From assembly GCA_029582165.1 (NCBI GenBank), contig CM055879.1, positions 33,316,830-33,380,829 of the forward strand: a stretch of 64,000 bases of DNA, read 5' to 3'. The notes below the pieces were generated by a model. The model worked only from the letters and a program-made list of their open reading frames with translations, had not been told where the DNA came from and made no database searches. Below are positions 13,711 through 26,600 of the stretch, one piece after another; position 1 is the stretch's first letter; each line of letters opens with the position of its first letter. This DNA comes from Portulaca oleracea (lineage: Eukaryota; Streptophyta; Magnoliopsida; Caryophyllales; Portulacaceae). Made by a program: the position numbers and the translations under genes.

Positions 13711-16700
13711 CAACCCAAATGATTGAGTATGTTTAACTTATTGCCTTTGCTTGCTATTTTTATGTTGCTCTTGATGGTATTTGGCCTCTTCACACAAGTT
13801 AGCAGTTCACAATGAAGAGTTAATGTAAGGAGAGGTTTAAGGAGCTCGCCCTAGTTGGTGACTTGGTGTTGCAATCCAGGCTGTACGAGAGTCTAAAGCC
13901 TTAACCAAAGCATGCATTCTTGCTTGGGCGGCTATCAAAGGAAATACTCTCACCTAAGATATGCACAAAAGAAGAAATTTTAACTTGGGCAGTAGAAGTT
14001 GTGTGTTTTGGGAAGGAAAAGTCCATTAACCACCTTGGTATCTATTACCAATGGGTTTCGACTTTATGGCATTCATTATATTCTTTGGCCAAGGTTAGGT
14101 ACAAGCTAACAGTTAAGAGATGTTCCAATGACCTAGAGAAAATGATTTAAGAGGGAAGATTATGGCTAATAGGTTTAGCATGTGCAAGAGTGACTTGAAT
14201 CGCCTAATCATCTATTGCTTCATTGTGAATTCACTAGGTCTCTTCGGGCTTTAGCTTTCGGTTGTCTTGGTGTTTTTTGGGTTGCTTCCAATTCAATTAG
14301 GAGTCATCTCCTATCGTGTGAGAGTTTCTTTAGCAGGAAACCCAAGAAGAAGGCATTTGTTATACCACATGTGATTTTTTCGGTAGTTTGGAAAGGAAGG
14401 AATCGAAGGGTTCTTGAGGGGGTTGAAATCTCTCTTCAGAGAAAGACAATTTTGTCAAGTCTCTCTTCTTTTGGGTGAATGGGAAGTTTAGCTCTTCCAA
14501 TTTTGATGTGATAGATTTTGTCGACAATTTCTTTTTTGGAGGTACATAACTTTGTAATTTGTATGGTGCTAGTTTAGCATCAGTTCTTTTAATCCTATTA
14601 TTAATACATATTTTTTTCCTATAAAAAATGATTTAAGAAGAGCTGGATTCTAAATGTGTGGAAATTGATACCTTTGGCAACTTAGTGGTGCATTTGGAAT
14701 GAGGGAAACTCAAGGAGTTTTGGGGCCAAAGCTAGAACCCTTTAGGTCTTTAGATTTTATTTTGTGAGAATCTTTTATAGTCAGTGTCACTTCATTATAT
14801 TTTGCTGATAAGATTTTGTAGAGTTTAAGGGCATGAGACTTTGAGATCGTCGTCTTTTATAAATTGGTGGAATCCCCTTGGTGTCTATTAATAAAACTTT
14901 TTTATTATCCATTAAAAAAGTAGCAAATAATAGTACAAAAATCAGACTTAAATCCCAACAAAGAGCAGGATTAGAGTACTAAACCAAAACACTTCAAAAC
15001 ATCCTCTGCCGAGGCAATGAATAGTTATGACCGACCTGAAATTCAGAGGTGAGGCTACTCCTAAATTACCAATTAAGTTGGGCCTCTGGAAACAAGGTGT
15101 CCCTTGGCTTGGGTTGGCATGAGTTGCCATTTGGAAAACAAAAAATGTTTATAACATCTCACATGACAAGCTCAATCTCAAATGGGACTAGAGCAATACA
15201 AGTGTATGAGGCGTGTCAAATTTGAAAACTACATGCTTATATGTTCAGGGGCAAACAACATGTGCAATTACTTTTTTTAGATGCAACAACTTATTTCAAA
15301 ATTGGTTCTGGACGCAACAACTTATTAGTTACTTCACACACAGGGATACAGAATGGAACTAGATTCCTATATGCAACATTGCAACCTACTTTCTTTTGCT
15401 AGGAATATGCACATATTTTCTTTCTAATGTAATAGCAAATGTCAGCATTTGAGCATACTAATATTCTTTTAGGACACTTTGAACATTCAATTGAAAATGA
15501 TTAAAAGACTTTAAAAGAACGAAGGAACAGGAAAACAAATTTCAGAAAGGGTGAACAGACAAGTGAACATTTGCTCAACCAACACAGAGCAATTAAATAT
15601 CCAGAATTTTCCAGGAAGAATTATAGGCACAGCCATACCTCCGTAGCAGTGAGCTCTCGACAAGCGTCCTTCCAGGTTGTGATGAACATCCTAATAGAAT
15701 CATTCGCAAGAGAAATATCAACATTTGTTTGTTCCAGTTTCTCTCCTGTCTGAGTATCCCTGTGCTTGATAAGAGAACTCTTATTGTTGGCCTCTTCTTG
15801 GCTCTGACGTTTTAATTTCCTTTTCTTTTTTACAGGCTCCCCTGTCTGACTAGATGATAAGCTCTGCCTGGTTGGAGAAGAATACTCATATGTTTCTCCT
15901 CTCAAACCCAACCTTTGCATCTCTTCAGCTACTGATGGATATGGGCAGCTACTCACCTTATCTCCACTTTTGCTCTTTCCCGATGCCAATCGACAGTGCT
16001 TGCCTGTGTCATTGGTCTCCCCTCTTTCTCCACTATCAGAACTATCTGTTGCACCATCATCCTCAGAACTCGATGAAGCAAATCTTATGTGCTTGCCAGA
16101 AAAGTCCTTGTTAACAGAAGCAAAGGATGTGATACGCTCAGTTATAGCACTAAAACGTTCATCATACTGCTTCTTCTCCAAAGAGAAAAGGGGCCTTTTC
16201 TTCTTAGGCATACTGCATTTATCTTTCACAGTCTCCATACACTTCTTCAATACAAGGTCTTTTGAGGAATGGGTTTCCCGAAGAAGAGCAATGTACATCC
16301 TAAAATAACATGCCAACAGTTAAAAGATAAGAATTTCATGAATTGATATCCAAAATAAACCAATAACTCTCACATAAGAAGAGCCCAAATAAACCAAAAG
16401 GTGTCAACAGTCTATGAAATGTGGCATTTAGATTCCGCTACTGTGTATTTTCAGGAGGAAGATTTCCCCTCCACCATCTTTCGTCTCAAAGCCTTCTCAG
16501 TAGAATGTCCCTATGAGGAATCCCCATAGCTGAACATTTAGTTCAAGTATTCAACACATTTGACTGATAAACCCAGCAATGACAACTGGAAAATCCCTCA
16601 CACCACAACTAATGCTTGTTTCCTTTCAATTTCTTATAGAAATGAAGAAAACAATTCACATTGCATACATTGAGCTACTTTCTTTGGTTTCTTGCTTGAA

Positions 16701-19700
16701 CGACAAAAGGGACATCAACAACACAGCAACATCCCACACATAAGCTCTATTTCTTGAACATTTTTTTTTAAAATTTTACTTGAACTGATTTAATTGGATT
16801 CTTGCATCTCAGTTGAAGCACCCAGTTGCATAATTGGCACTGTAACTTTTATCAAAAATGATAACTCACATTTAAGAAACGCCACTAATTCTTTGTTACA
16901 CTACACCCAAGATATACTTAGCATCCCGTCAAGAGTAAAGCCAAGCTTCTAACTGTCTAAACTGTAATGGTACAACAGAATCCTCCCCCAATCGGCCAAA
17001 ACCATCCAGGTTGCATCTCCTAATGTTCCCAAACTCTCTAATCAAAACCTAATAAAAACTACTGCAACTGCACTCCAAGTTTAACTTTCCTAATGCAGCA
17101 CTCATGAGTTATTTGATGTCTTACCTAGATCCTCACAAAAGCGTTATGTAAGAAATGGCACGCAAGGTATATGGAGCAAAACACTAGAAATATGAAGTTA
17201 AACAAGATTTGAACTTTGAACTAAGATAAATTTAAAACAAAACAAGGTAGGAGTGGAAGCATGCCATCATTGCTAGTCGTTAGCACAGCAGCACTTGCTT
17301 CCAATGATTTAGTTTGACTGAGGTCTAGATTAGAAGGCAGCAAAAGAGTCTAATGGGCGTTAAAGCAAGAGAAATCTACAATAGCATCATGCACACCACG
17401 CCTGTCTCAACATTAAATTTCTACAACCATCCTACAATAAGATGTCTCAATGAAACCATCATAACATCTTTGAAATTTAACCAGTCAAACCACAACTCTC
17501 AGTTGATTTCAAATTCATCAGTTTCAAATGGTAAAAAGAAATTTGAATTTTTTTTAAATAATTTAAAAGAAGTTTGACTTTATTTGGAAGAGTTTCCTAA
17601 TACTTGACTGTAATCTAGTGTTTGTCATTATTCAATAGGCACCAAGCTCCCAACATATCTGTGCACCCTCTATATCCAAGGAGGCAGTCTAGACAAGAAA
17701 CAAAAATGTTTCATGAAGTGCCAAACTCAGCACAAACTTCACATACATAACCAAAAGGACAACAGTATCACGAGATGTGACTTAGCATTGATGCCGACAG
17801 TGTCCAAGGAGGCAGTCTAGACAAGAAACAAAAATGTTTCATGAAGTGCCAAACTCAGCACAAACTTCACATACATAACCAAAAGGACAACAGTATCAGC
17901 GCTTTGAAGTTTATGAATACTAGTCAGGTCAAACAGAACTACCAATTTCCATTCTAAAAAGGAAATAACAAATCTGTGGACCAGTATCTGACCACTGTGC
18001 ATATGAGAATACAGATCATGCTCTTGAGGTATAATTTTACTAGACACACACACACACACACGCCAGAAACCAGTACATGATATGAAAGGTCATGGAGTTG
18101 GGAGACTAGGATCGTGCTAATCCAGGATCAGCTACAGGGTAAAGCTAACCGCACAAGATCAACCAACACGCCAGCTCTTTTAGAACTGGTGAATTAAGTC
18201 AGCTTTAGTGGACATTAATTAAGGGATGTGTAATGTTCAGGTGAATTGAATTGCAACTCAAATCTAGTTTAGGTTTAGTCAATCCACATTTAGGTCAAGT
18301 TGAGAATGCTCCATTTCAAGCCCAGCACATAGCCTGACATTCAAGGCAAACAGTCAGACAGCTAGACCTTTACTCGTGAACATGTTTTCTCAACAATGAG
18401 CAGGTTACCAGCTGTTCAACAGTTCACCTGAAGTACATACAAAATTTGTTTGACATGTATATCTAAAACTTAGATGTGACACAACCCCTTAAACAAAAAT
18501 GGAAACAGAAAACAGCAGCAAATTGAACAGTTACATACCCAAGACTCTGGATCCGCACCCCAAGTTGTTGCCAGCTTGGGACTTCAGACTTTTTCGCAAT
18601 GAAGTCGAGGAACTCCTCGACTTTCACATTCTTACGCTTCCGAGAATTGCAGAACTCAGAAAGGTACAACACTATTTCCTCAGTTGTTATCTTGTGCACT
18701 ACCGCCATATCTTTGTTGACAGAAAAATAGTGAACAACTAGTGGATGCCGTAAAAAAAGTCCCAACTCAAGCTCTTCAAACGTCTCAACACCCTCATTCT
18801 TGCATATGGCAGCTTGCAAATCAAACAAAGTAGTAACCCTCTGAACCGCTATGTAACAGTGAATAAATGCATTGATCTGCCAACAAGAAAAAGATGTTCA
18901 AAACTGAATTTGCTCCAGAGACAATAGACAACTACCAAGGATATATCACATAACTCATAAGTTGAGGAATATAGGCGTGACATGATTAAGTTTTAGTTGT
19001 CTCCCTTCCTCATTTATCTATACAATATTGGGAAAAAATAAGCAAGAGGCCAACCCCAAAACTATTTTTGTACAAGGGCCACAACAAGGCTGAGGTGGCC
19101 TTGGCAAATATTTTGAACAATAACCAACAACATAAAATAAACCTGTATGACTATAACATATCCCAATACATATTATCCCGATACATATTATATGTACCAG
19201 AGCACATATTATATGCAAATTCTCGAGAGTATGTGCTCCGAGTATGTGAAAGTGCACAATTATGCTATTAATAGTGACAATCTAGTACTCCATGAACATG
19301 TAATAAATTGCAAACATATCCTTCCATGGATATAACATAAACTTGCTCGGGAGCACTGAACTCTACTTCAGTGTAACAGGCTAGCTTGAATGGTAAAAGA
19401 GCCTGCTTGCTTACAAAATCTATGAACATGGATAAAGATATGAATATGTCACAATTACTTACCTTGCCCTCAATAAGCATAAGATGACGGAGTAGAGGAA
19501 CCTCTTGTGGTTGGAATCCTAACGAATCCCAAGACTCAGCTTGCAATTTAATCAATGCCGATTGCGAAACCTTCCAAAACGAAACATTATCCCCATCCGC
19601 AACAATCTCACGCTTTGCACTAGCAACAGCTGCCTCAATCTTCTCAATCGTTTCCTTCCGATCACTCTTCATCCCATGACTTTGCTGAGTAGGGAACTTG

Positions 19701-20107
19701 GGATTCTGCCATTGTTGTTGTGGTTGCTGCTGCTGCTGCTGATGTCTCTGCACAAATTTGTTAGGAGTTTTCTCATTGTGCTGCACAGAAGAAGAAGACG
19801 AGCCGGGGTTCTGAACCTGGGCAGGAGTCGTGCTCTGCTGTTGTTGAACAGTTGATACATTGGGGTTCTGAACGTTGTAAGGGAAAGGGTTTTGCATCGG
19901 GAAATTAGGGTTTTGGTTGGGGAAATTAGGGTTTTGATAGTAGTAAGGGTTGGTGGGGGTGTTGAAGGGAAGTAAGGGGTTGTTCTGAAGTAATAAGCCG
20001 AGGTTTTGAAGGAGTGCGAGATTGGGGTCCATGTTCGGGGGTTGTTGGGGCGACGGTTGTTGCGGCGGCGAAGGGAAGCGGGGGCGGCGGTGACCTCGGC
20101 CCTCCAT
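34..20107 (-). CDS. NOV: NO VEIN-like protein, Hsp90/histidine-kinase-type ATPase (3' end outside window)
   Basis: Large nuclear protein; in Arabidopsis NO VEIN is required for leaf vascular development and auxin-dependent patterning. Exons inferred from GT-AG borders and continuous frame (minus strand, 5' to 3'): 20107-19463, 18876-18539, 16299-15639, 12552-12448, 10545-10368, 9367-7635, 6902-6690, 5892-3589, 2519-2407, 2175-1782, 1709-1392, 291-34. Together they give 2420 residues; the family is about 2700, so the last part (including the NOV C-terminal domain) lies left of the window. Residues 1-150 are Pro/Gln/Asn-rich low complexity. Residues about 400-500 are Ser/Lys-rich with a basic cluster (KKKRKLKR). 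The ATPase signature is spread over three exons: LLEL ends the sixth exon, VQNADDN opens the seventh (residue 1221), and GIGFKSVFR ends it (residue 1291). The 3589 donor is the least certain border. Start ATG at 20107 opens the only long N-terminal frame. Family assignment rests on the ATPase motif order and overall layout. Confidence 0.93.
13190..13545 (+). mobile_element. LINE 3'-end relic in NOV intron 3
   Basis: Plus-strand decayed coding sequence resembles the C-terminal end of plant L1-type LINE reverse transcriptases (a [12 protein letters not shown] segment), followed by a short AT-rich tail ending near TATATATTTTTTCC. It lies antisense to NOV in the intron between the third and fourth exons. 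No intact reverse transcriptase is present. Confidence 0.5.
13667..13706. repeat. (GA)n microsatellite, about 40 bp
   Basis: Uninterrupted GA dinucleotide run after a G-run, inside NOV intron 3. A good length-polymorphic marker candidate; no function can be inferred. Confidence 0.95.
14150..14620 (+). mobile_element. Second LINE 3'-end relic in NOV intron 3
   Basis: A second copy of the same type of relic: the plus-strand frame contains [13 protein letters not shown] and then a Ser-rich segment, followed by an AT-rich tail with the motif AATACATATTTTTTTCCTAT. It parallels the 13190-13545 relic (same order, same tail), so two independently 5'-truncated insertions or one duplicated relic are possible. 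Confidence 0.5.
17675..17898. repeat. Two 96-bp direct repeats, period 128 bp
   Basis: Positions 17675-17770 and 17803-17898 read identically over about 96 bp, separated by 32 bp of unrelated sequence, in NOV intron 2. Identity in otherwise diverged intron sequence points to a recent duplication. Confidence 0.92.
19213..19312 (+). mobile_element. Decayed copy of the GGAGCAYRTGCTCC MITE family
   Basis: Shares a left end with the motif TATGTGCTCCG, a middle with CACAATTATGCTATTAAT and the right end ACATGTAATAAATTGCA with the copies at 31160-31368 and 31861-32027. Located in NOV intron 1. Its borders are less clear than those of the two other copies. Confidence 0.6.
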
Positions 20108-20628
20108 AACTTAACTATTAATATTATCAGTAACAGAGAAGAAGAAGATGAATAGTGGAGGGACGAGAAATCAAGGGTTTAAGGAAAGGGTTTAGGGACA
20201 GTTTTAAAGGGCATGACTGGTTGTTTGCCGCCAATTGGAGCGGCGGTTGCCAAAAGAGGTGTGTCAATATCTCATGTAGGATATGACTGTTGGGCCGGAC
20301 CTCTGCAAGATGATCACCAATTAGGGCCTATAAAGTTGGGAGGTAAATAACGGGTATGGTAAATATTGGATATGGTAAATATCGGTAAAATTGTGGGGTT
20401 TAGGTGTGTCAAATTTATGGATCAAATTTAAATTTTGGTATTTTTTGATAAATTTTGATTACTTTTGTGAAATTTACCTAAATATATGAGAATTAATTTT
20501 TTTATTTTGATAAATTTAGGTAGAAAACTAACTAATCCAATTAATCCATGAATTTCACAAACCAATTTATGTTTTAGTTAAATGGTAAAAAAAATAAATT
20601 TGATCGTGTTATTGTGGATAAGGAACTT
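20108..20628. promoter_or_regulatory. NOV upstream region
   Basis: Immediately 5' of the NOV start codon on the minus strand; it should hold the 5' leader and core promoter. I see no long reading frame and no clear TATA box that I would commit to. The stretch from 20340 to 20560 is AT-rich. Confidence 0.4.
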
Positions 20629-21023
20629 AAGGCTATCGGCAATAACATGCTTTTAGAGTAACTAAGTAAGTATGGAGGAGACAGAGTGTAAATAAAAAGG
20701 AAAAATAAAAAAAGAAATGGGGAGAAGAACGCCCATACATTATTGGATGACCCCAAGTATGAGAGGAGAGAGAAAAAGGGAGGGGAGGAGAGAGATAAAG
20801 AGAATTAGGAGAGAGAAAAACATTAAATAAGATTTATTTTGTTATATTTTTTATTTCTTATACTATTTTAATAATTATAGGATTGCTCATTCCCCATCCA
20901 ATTCTTCAATTCATTCTCCACCTTTACCAATACTCATTCCTCACTACCTATTAAAATAATATTGAATCTACTATTTATGTACTTTGTATTCTCCATTTTT
21001 TAGAATGTCATTGTGGATAGCCC
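20629..21023. mobile_element. Mutator-like MITE, 395 bp
   Basis: Left end AAGGCTATCGGCAATAACAT and right end (reverse complement) GGGCTATCCACAATGACATT form terminal inverted repeats. The flanks AAGGAACTT (20620-20628) and AAGGATCTT (21024-21032) match at 8 of 9 positions, the size expected of a Mutator-type target duplication. No coding capacity. Lies between the divergent NOV and RH10 genes. Confidence 0.75.
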
Positions 21024-21559
21024 AAGGATCTTGCCCCTTAAGGTAAATAGTAGTAAAAATAGTATATGTAATGCAAGCTTTGAATTTGGTCACCATAAAT
21101 GCAATTAAAGAACAAATTTTACAAAGTCACTCAACCAGCAACAAATAAAACAACAACTAAGATTAATACATCAAATTGTCTTCCTATCTTCTTGTCATTG
21201 TTCTGTGAAAAGATTTGTCGTAGTCTCTTGATTTTCGCAAATGATATCAATGTCACAGTCAATCTATGTCGTTCTACGAGCCTCATCAACCATTCTATCA
21301 TACGAGTTTTCCACATACTTCAGCGAGCCCTCTATTTAACTGCGATTTTCCACTTGTTTTTTTCTTTCTTTTGTCCTTTGAGATGGTGGCCTTACAAGTT
21401 ACTTCTATAATCAGCCGCCATTTGGATTTCATCATAATGCGTTGTTTCATTTTACGTCTGGCTCTGGCCCGACCATATAAGTCACCGAAGAAGAGTCTTC
21501 AAAATCTATAGTTAAATCAAGGTTATCGTCAACAACACATGCTCCAATTGAACTACTAA

Positions 21560-21815
21560 GGCCCCGTTCTTTTATACGGCTGGCTGCGGTGTGGTGCGGT
21601 GCGGTGTGGAGGAAATGTGGTGGATTGTGGTGGGTTGGGAAAAGTTGTGGTGGAATATGGAAAGTTTAACTTTGAATAAAAAAAATAATTAAATTATAAA
21701 AGGTATATTGTAGTGGGTTGTGGCGGTGGTGGATTGTGGTGTGTTGTGGTGGAATATGGAAAGTTACAATGCAGCGTGGCACCGCAGCCTGCCAGACGCA
21801 TAAAAGAATGGGGAG
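21560..21815. mobile_element. Harbinger-like MITE of the GGCCCYGTTCTTT family
   Basis: Begins GGCCCCGTTCTTTTATACGG and ends in CATAAAAGAATGGGGAG, an imperfect inverted repeat. The interior is rich in TGTGGTGG, typical of every copy of this family in the window. No target duplication is recognisable for this copy. Confidence 0.65.
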
Positions 21816-21999
21816 TGTACGATCACTGTTGGAGTAAGCCCCTAATTGCTATCTTCCCCACCATTGAATTGGGATCTAATCAAAACAGCATCCTTGTATG
21901 CTAGCTTGTTGGCATCTTTAGTGTTAGTGCAGATCTCAATGGGGCTTGTAATGGCTTTACTAGACTTAGAGCAATCATCGCTCAAAGGCTCAAGAGAGT

Positions 22000-22365
22000 C
22001 AATAACAATAGTATTTTCGAAAGTGATATTTTCGACCCAATATTAATTGCACATACAGGGGATGTGTTGGGCAATTTGATCCCACCAAGTGAAACACGAC
22101 CATCAATCTTCCTAGGAACCCCTTTCTGAACTTCGAAACAACAACTGAAGTCCTTCTAGGATGGTTTTTTTGGAACCCATCCCATGTCACAGACAACTTA
22201 TGGAGATCAACAAACTCATAGTTCATATTTTCAATAGCTTTTCTCCTTCCCTCCTTGTTAGCAAACCTCACAAATCCAAACTTTCTACCATTTTTGCTAA
22301 TTTTGTGGAATATATGCATCAACCACCTTACCGAAACTATTAAATAAGCTTTTAAACCTTGTATT
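22000..22365 (-). pseudogene. RRM-containing retroelement ORF fragment
   Basis: Minus-strand conceptual translation contains an RNA-recognition-motif core: LFNSFGKVVDAYIP (RNP2 region, shifted frame) then GRKFGFVRFANKEG (RNP1) and RKAIENMNYEFVDLHKLSV. Stops and a frame shift separate the parts and no domain follows in frame. RRM domains of this kind occur in ORF1 proteins of plant LINEs, which is the likeliest origin; a decayed host RNA-binding gene is the alternative. Confidence 0.5.
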
Positions 22366-22792
22366 TCTCATATTAAAAGGCTAATTATCAGTAAAAAGAG
22401 ACAATATTTGACTATTCTTATTAAGCTTTCCGGTTACTGCATAGGCGTCATTAGCGAGATGATAGTCCAAAAAAAAAACACGAGTTAACCAAACCCCCAT
22501 TGAAACCCCTCAACTCTTTCAGACCAACTAAAATTTCAAAGGCCTTGTTGAAAGAAGGCAAGCAACCAAAACCAAAGACTTCACCCTCCAAAGAAAGGGA
22601 GGCAACGAGATTCTCAAGTTCAAGCTTCGAAATCATAAACCTAGTACGAATCTGGTTGAAACAAACTTTTCTGTAAAAGTTTTGGCACCAAATGACCCTC
22701 GAGGATAAGGAAAATTAATTAATCAAGAAAAATAGTCATCTTTGTCTCCACTATTTAACCCATTTTACTTTCCCAAATATGGGGAAAATACT

Positions 22793-23240
22793 CATTCCGT
22801 TTCATAGTAATCTTCGTCTTTGAAAATCGTGCAGACAAATCTCAAAAAGTTTGACCACAAAATTTTCAATATATGCATTAAGTCGTTACTATTACCATTA
22901 AATTCACAACAAAAAAATATTATCATAGAATATAGGCCCTGTTCTTTGGTTATGTTGGATATAATTCTACCAACTTATCATAACTTATCCAAACTTATCA
23001 CAATTTTCCAAAAAAACATACACTCTAAAAACACAAGTTCCCAAAAAAAAACATTATAACTTATCCTAACCTATCATAATTTATCCAAATTTATCAATTC
23101 AAACCTAAAAATAACCTAATTAAAGAACAAAGCCATAATATTACAATTACTAATATATATTATTTAAAAAATTATCGTTTAATATTGGAGATCGTGATAA
23201 TCACAATCAAAATTCATATAAAACATGACGAATAGTCAAT
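22793..23240. mobile_element. Decayed Stowaway-like element carrying a nested MITE
   Basis: Left part CTCATTCCGTTTCATAGTAA after TA resembles a Stowaway end, and the right part near 23210-23235 (GACGAATAGT) mirrors CTTCGTC of the left end. The Harbinger-like element at 22935-23134 sits inside it. Right border is poorly defined. Confidence 0.4.
22935..23134. mobile_element. Harbinger-like MITE, 200 bp, 3-bp target duplication
   Basis: Left end GGCCCTGTTCTTTGG and right end CTAATTAAAGAACAAAGCC are inverted repeats, flanked on both sides by ATA (22932-22934 and 23135-23137). The interior has repeated ACTTATC/TTATCC motifs, a different interior from the TGTGGTG copies. Confidence 0.7.
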
Positions 23241-23678
23241 ACTACCTTCATCTCAATTTTTTTTTGGCACAATAGTTTTTTTGTCTATTTTTATTTATTT
23301 CTTTTACAATTTCAACAACTACTATTTCTATTTTATCTTTAATAAAAAAATTTATTGAAAATTTCAACATTTATTTATTTTTTTGTGTAAAGGATTTTGT
23401 GAGACAACTTAGACAACTCGTAAACTTTTCAGTCCATTGTGGCCAACCGAACTCTTATACAAACAGACCCGAAATCTTCAGCCAAGCGACTTGACTCCCT
23501 CGCGTTTCCTAAACCTTGGTCATAGAAACCTGAAAGTTCGCCGCCAACAAACTCAACCTCAATTTCGCCGCCGACCTCACTCATTTCGGCCGCCGTCACC
23601 ACCACCGCCACCACCACTTCTCCGTCTTACGCCGTCGTCCCTCTCTAACTCGCTTTCATATTTATTAATTGCTTGAAA
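23135..23678. promoter_or_regulatory. RH10 upstream region
   Basis: About 540 bp between a MITE and the RH10 start codon. The part after 23420 turns GC-richer and Pro-codon-like, as expected for a transcribed 5' leader; the part before is AT-rich with T-runs. No specific promoter element can be fixed by eye. Confidence 0.4.
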
Positions 23679-26600
23679 ATGGAGGACGAAACTCATGAAC
23701 AGGTGAAATCATTCAAGGAGTTGGGAGTGTGTGAGCCCTTAGTGGAAGCTTGTGCCAAATTAGGGTGGGAAGCCCCAACCAAGATTCAAGCAGAAGCATT
23801 ACCTCATGCTCTTGAAGGTATGTTTTTTCACGCATACTGCTGCTTTTCCTTCGATTTTGGGCATTGCGAATGTATTATGCAGATCATATCTCTCTTTTTT
23901 TTTTTTTTTGAGTAGTTTACTAGTTTTAGCTGACTTGTGTGAAAAAATTTGCAGGGAAGGATATAATTGGGCTTGCTCAAACTGGTTCTGGTAAAACCGG
24001 GGCGTTTGCTTTGCCTATCATCCAAGCTTTGCTGGACTCTCCTCAGCATCCGCCTTTCTTCGGTTGTGTGCTTTCGCCAACACGGTAATTTTCTGTTACT
24101 ATGAATGTCATTGATTGTTTCTGAGCTGGGTTTTCAAATGCTAAGTATGATGGATTTGTGGGGGTCCTTCTTGGGGACTTGGAGTTTATGAATGTGTTGA
24201 TTGTCTATGGCATTTGAATGCATTTTCTAGGGGTGGATTGTGGCTACCTTGTACTAGTATACTAATGGATTCAAGTTAGGAAATTTGGCAACTTTACCCT
24301 TGTTAATGGAGTAATTAGGCACCTCCTTATACTTATTAAACATGATCCACCGAATCTATGTTGCTTACAGAATGCTGGGTTGGTTTGGTTATACTTATCT
24401 GTAGTAAGTTGATCTTAAGAACAAAGGTCATTGATTTCGGGAAATAGCTCACTTTTTGCGGTGGAATTTAACTTTTGTTCCTTTTCTTTATGTCTTTGTC
24501 CATGTGGACTGGAGTTGGGGTAATTTCACTGCTATGATGTGTAATTTACTGGTTAAATTTCATCAAATTCTTCTTCCAAGTACGGTGACTGAACTGAGTG
24601 GGCTTTCTGTGCCAAGGGTTCAATAGAAATTCTGGTGCAATGTAAATTAAGGCACCTTTAAGCCGATAAAGTAGATATTTATGAATTGCTTTAGGATAGT
24701 GATATTTGTTTTACCATATATTTATTCTTTTGGCTTTCAGGTCTTGAAACTTTTAGCCGATCTTTTTGTTTTCTTTGTATGTAGAATGGGTAGTGCAATT
24801 CCAAGAAGTTAAGATTGTGCTGCTGCTGATAGTTTATTGTCCTGTTTTCATTTAGGGAGCTTGCAATTCAAATTGCTGAGCAGTTTGAAGCTTTGGGAGC
24901 TGATATTGGTTTAAGAACTGCAGTGGTATGCTTCTATCTGCGCTGAACAATTCTTGTTCATTTTCTTGTTCTTTTACTTTGGCTTCTATCTGCACCGAAC
25001 TACAGTGGTATGCTTCTATCTGCACTGAACCATTCCCTTTTTGCCCATATACCACATTGCCATGCATCCGTCTTGGGCAGCTTATTATCATGATGCTTTA
25101 AACCAAAAAGAATATACAAGTTAACAGCAAGTATTGCCTTTTTTTATTGGTTGTAAGCTGTTTGAATGACGTAATAGTAATTTTGTTTGTTAAAATTACC
25201 GCTCTATCACCAATAAAATAAAATAAAATAAAAATAAACTTACTGCTCTATCTTTTCATGAGTATACAGATTACATTATGTACAAGTTCCCTCTCTGTAT
25301 TCTACTTTCTCTAAGGTTTTTTTTTGACGGTTTCCTTAATCATAAATTCTGAGTTGTTGACAAGATTGTATCTTCTGAAGCTTGTTGGTGGAGTAGACAT
25401 GAATCAGCAGCAGATTGCTCTTGCAAAACGACCTCACATCATAGTAAGCTCCTGCTCTCTTTTGTGTGATATACTTATATTTCTATGCCTATTATTTTAC
25501 CATTTGAAGACTAAAATTTAAATACAATGAAACCTCACAATGAGCCTACACATATCTCTGGGGCAGCAAATGTAGATCAGGTCAGATTTGAGGTTACAGG
25601 TGAGTTTTGCCATAAAAATTCGAGCAGTAGTTTCTGTAAGTTTTAATGGTAACCAGGCCTGGTCCTATGCTTGAGGTTGTACACAAAAGTGTTGGAGTTA
25701 AGTTAGGGAACTCATACTTAATTAATCAAGGCTAACAAAAATAAAAGGTATGTCTTTAGGTTTTCACATGCTTTTTTATATTAAATCTGACCTTCCATTT
25801 GTGATGTTTAAAAGGGGGCGTGTTATGGCGTCACATGTCTAAATTCTAAGTAGCTCACTAGTCTTGCTTGTACAGTTCGACGTATTTTGAGCATCTTGAT
25901 CACCAATTAATTTTATTTCCTTGTAGATTGGTACACCTGGACGTCTTATGGATCACTTGACTAATACCAAGGGGTTTTCACTTCGTGCACTGAAATATCT
26001 GGTAGGTTAACATTTGGTTATTTTGGTTGCCTTTCTTTTTTGCATCTCATTTGCGTATGCCTCTACTCTAGCAGTGCTACCTGCATCAGTTTATGAGTGT
26101 TCTGCAGGTTGGATTTGTAGGCTTAAGTGTTGTTGGGTCACCATCTCCAGAAAGTCTCGCATTTTTTTGGGTTCTAGAATGTAGATTTGGCTACAGTCCA
26201 TGTTTCATTTTATCCATTAAGTGTTCTACCCAATTAGGTGAGGTGAAAGTAGGATTCCAAGTGACATTTTGTTCCTGTTGAAGATTCTGTTGAGTTTGTG
26301 CTGGATAGCCTTGAAAGTTGTTTCCTTTCATGTCCTATCTGCTCCTCTTTCTCCCATTATCCAACCCCAAAGCCTGAACGCAAACTGGAAGATGGCAAGT
26401 GAGTAGTTTACCATCAACAGTCTTGGGAATCCTTTCTGTTTACATACGTTGCTTGAGCTGAAGAATTTAGATTTATTTAAATCTCTGTTCTGGAGTCCCT
26501 CCCTTTTGGTTATTATTTGTTCCTAGTCAAAATCATGATTAAGATGTGCCATAGCATGTACCCCCTTCAAATTTCTCATGCAGATACATATATGTTTTGC

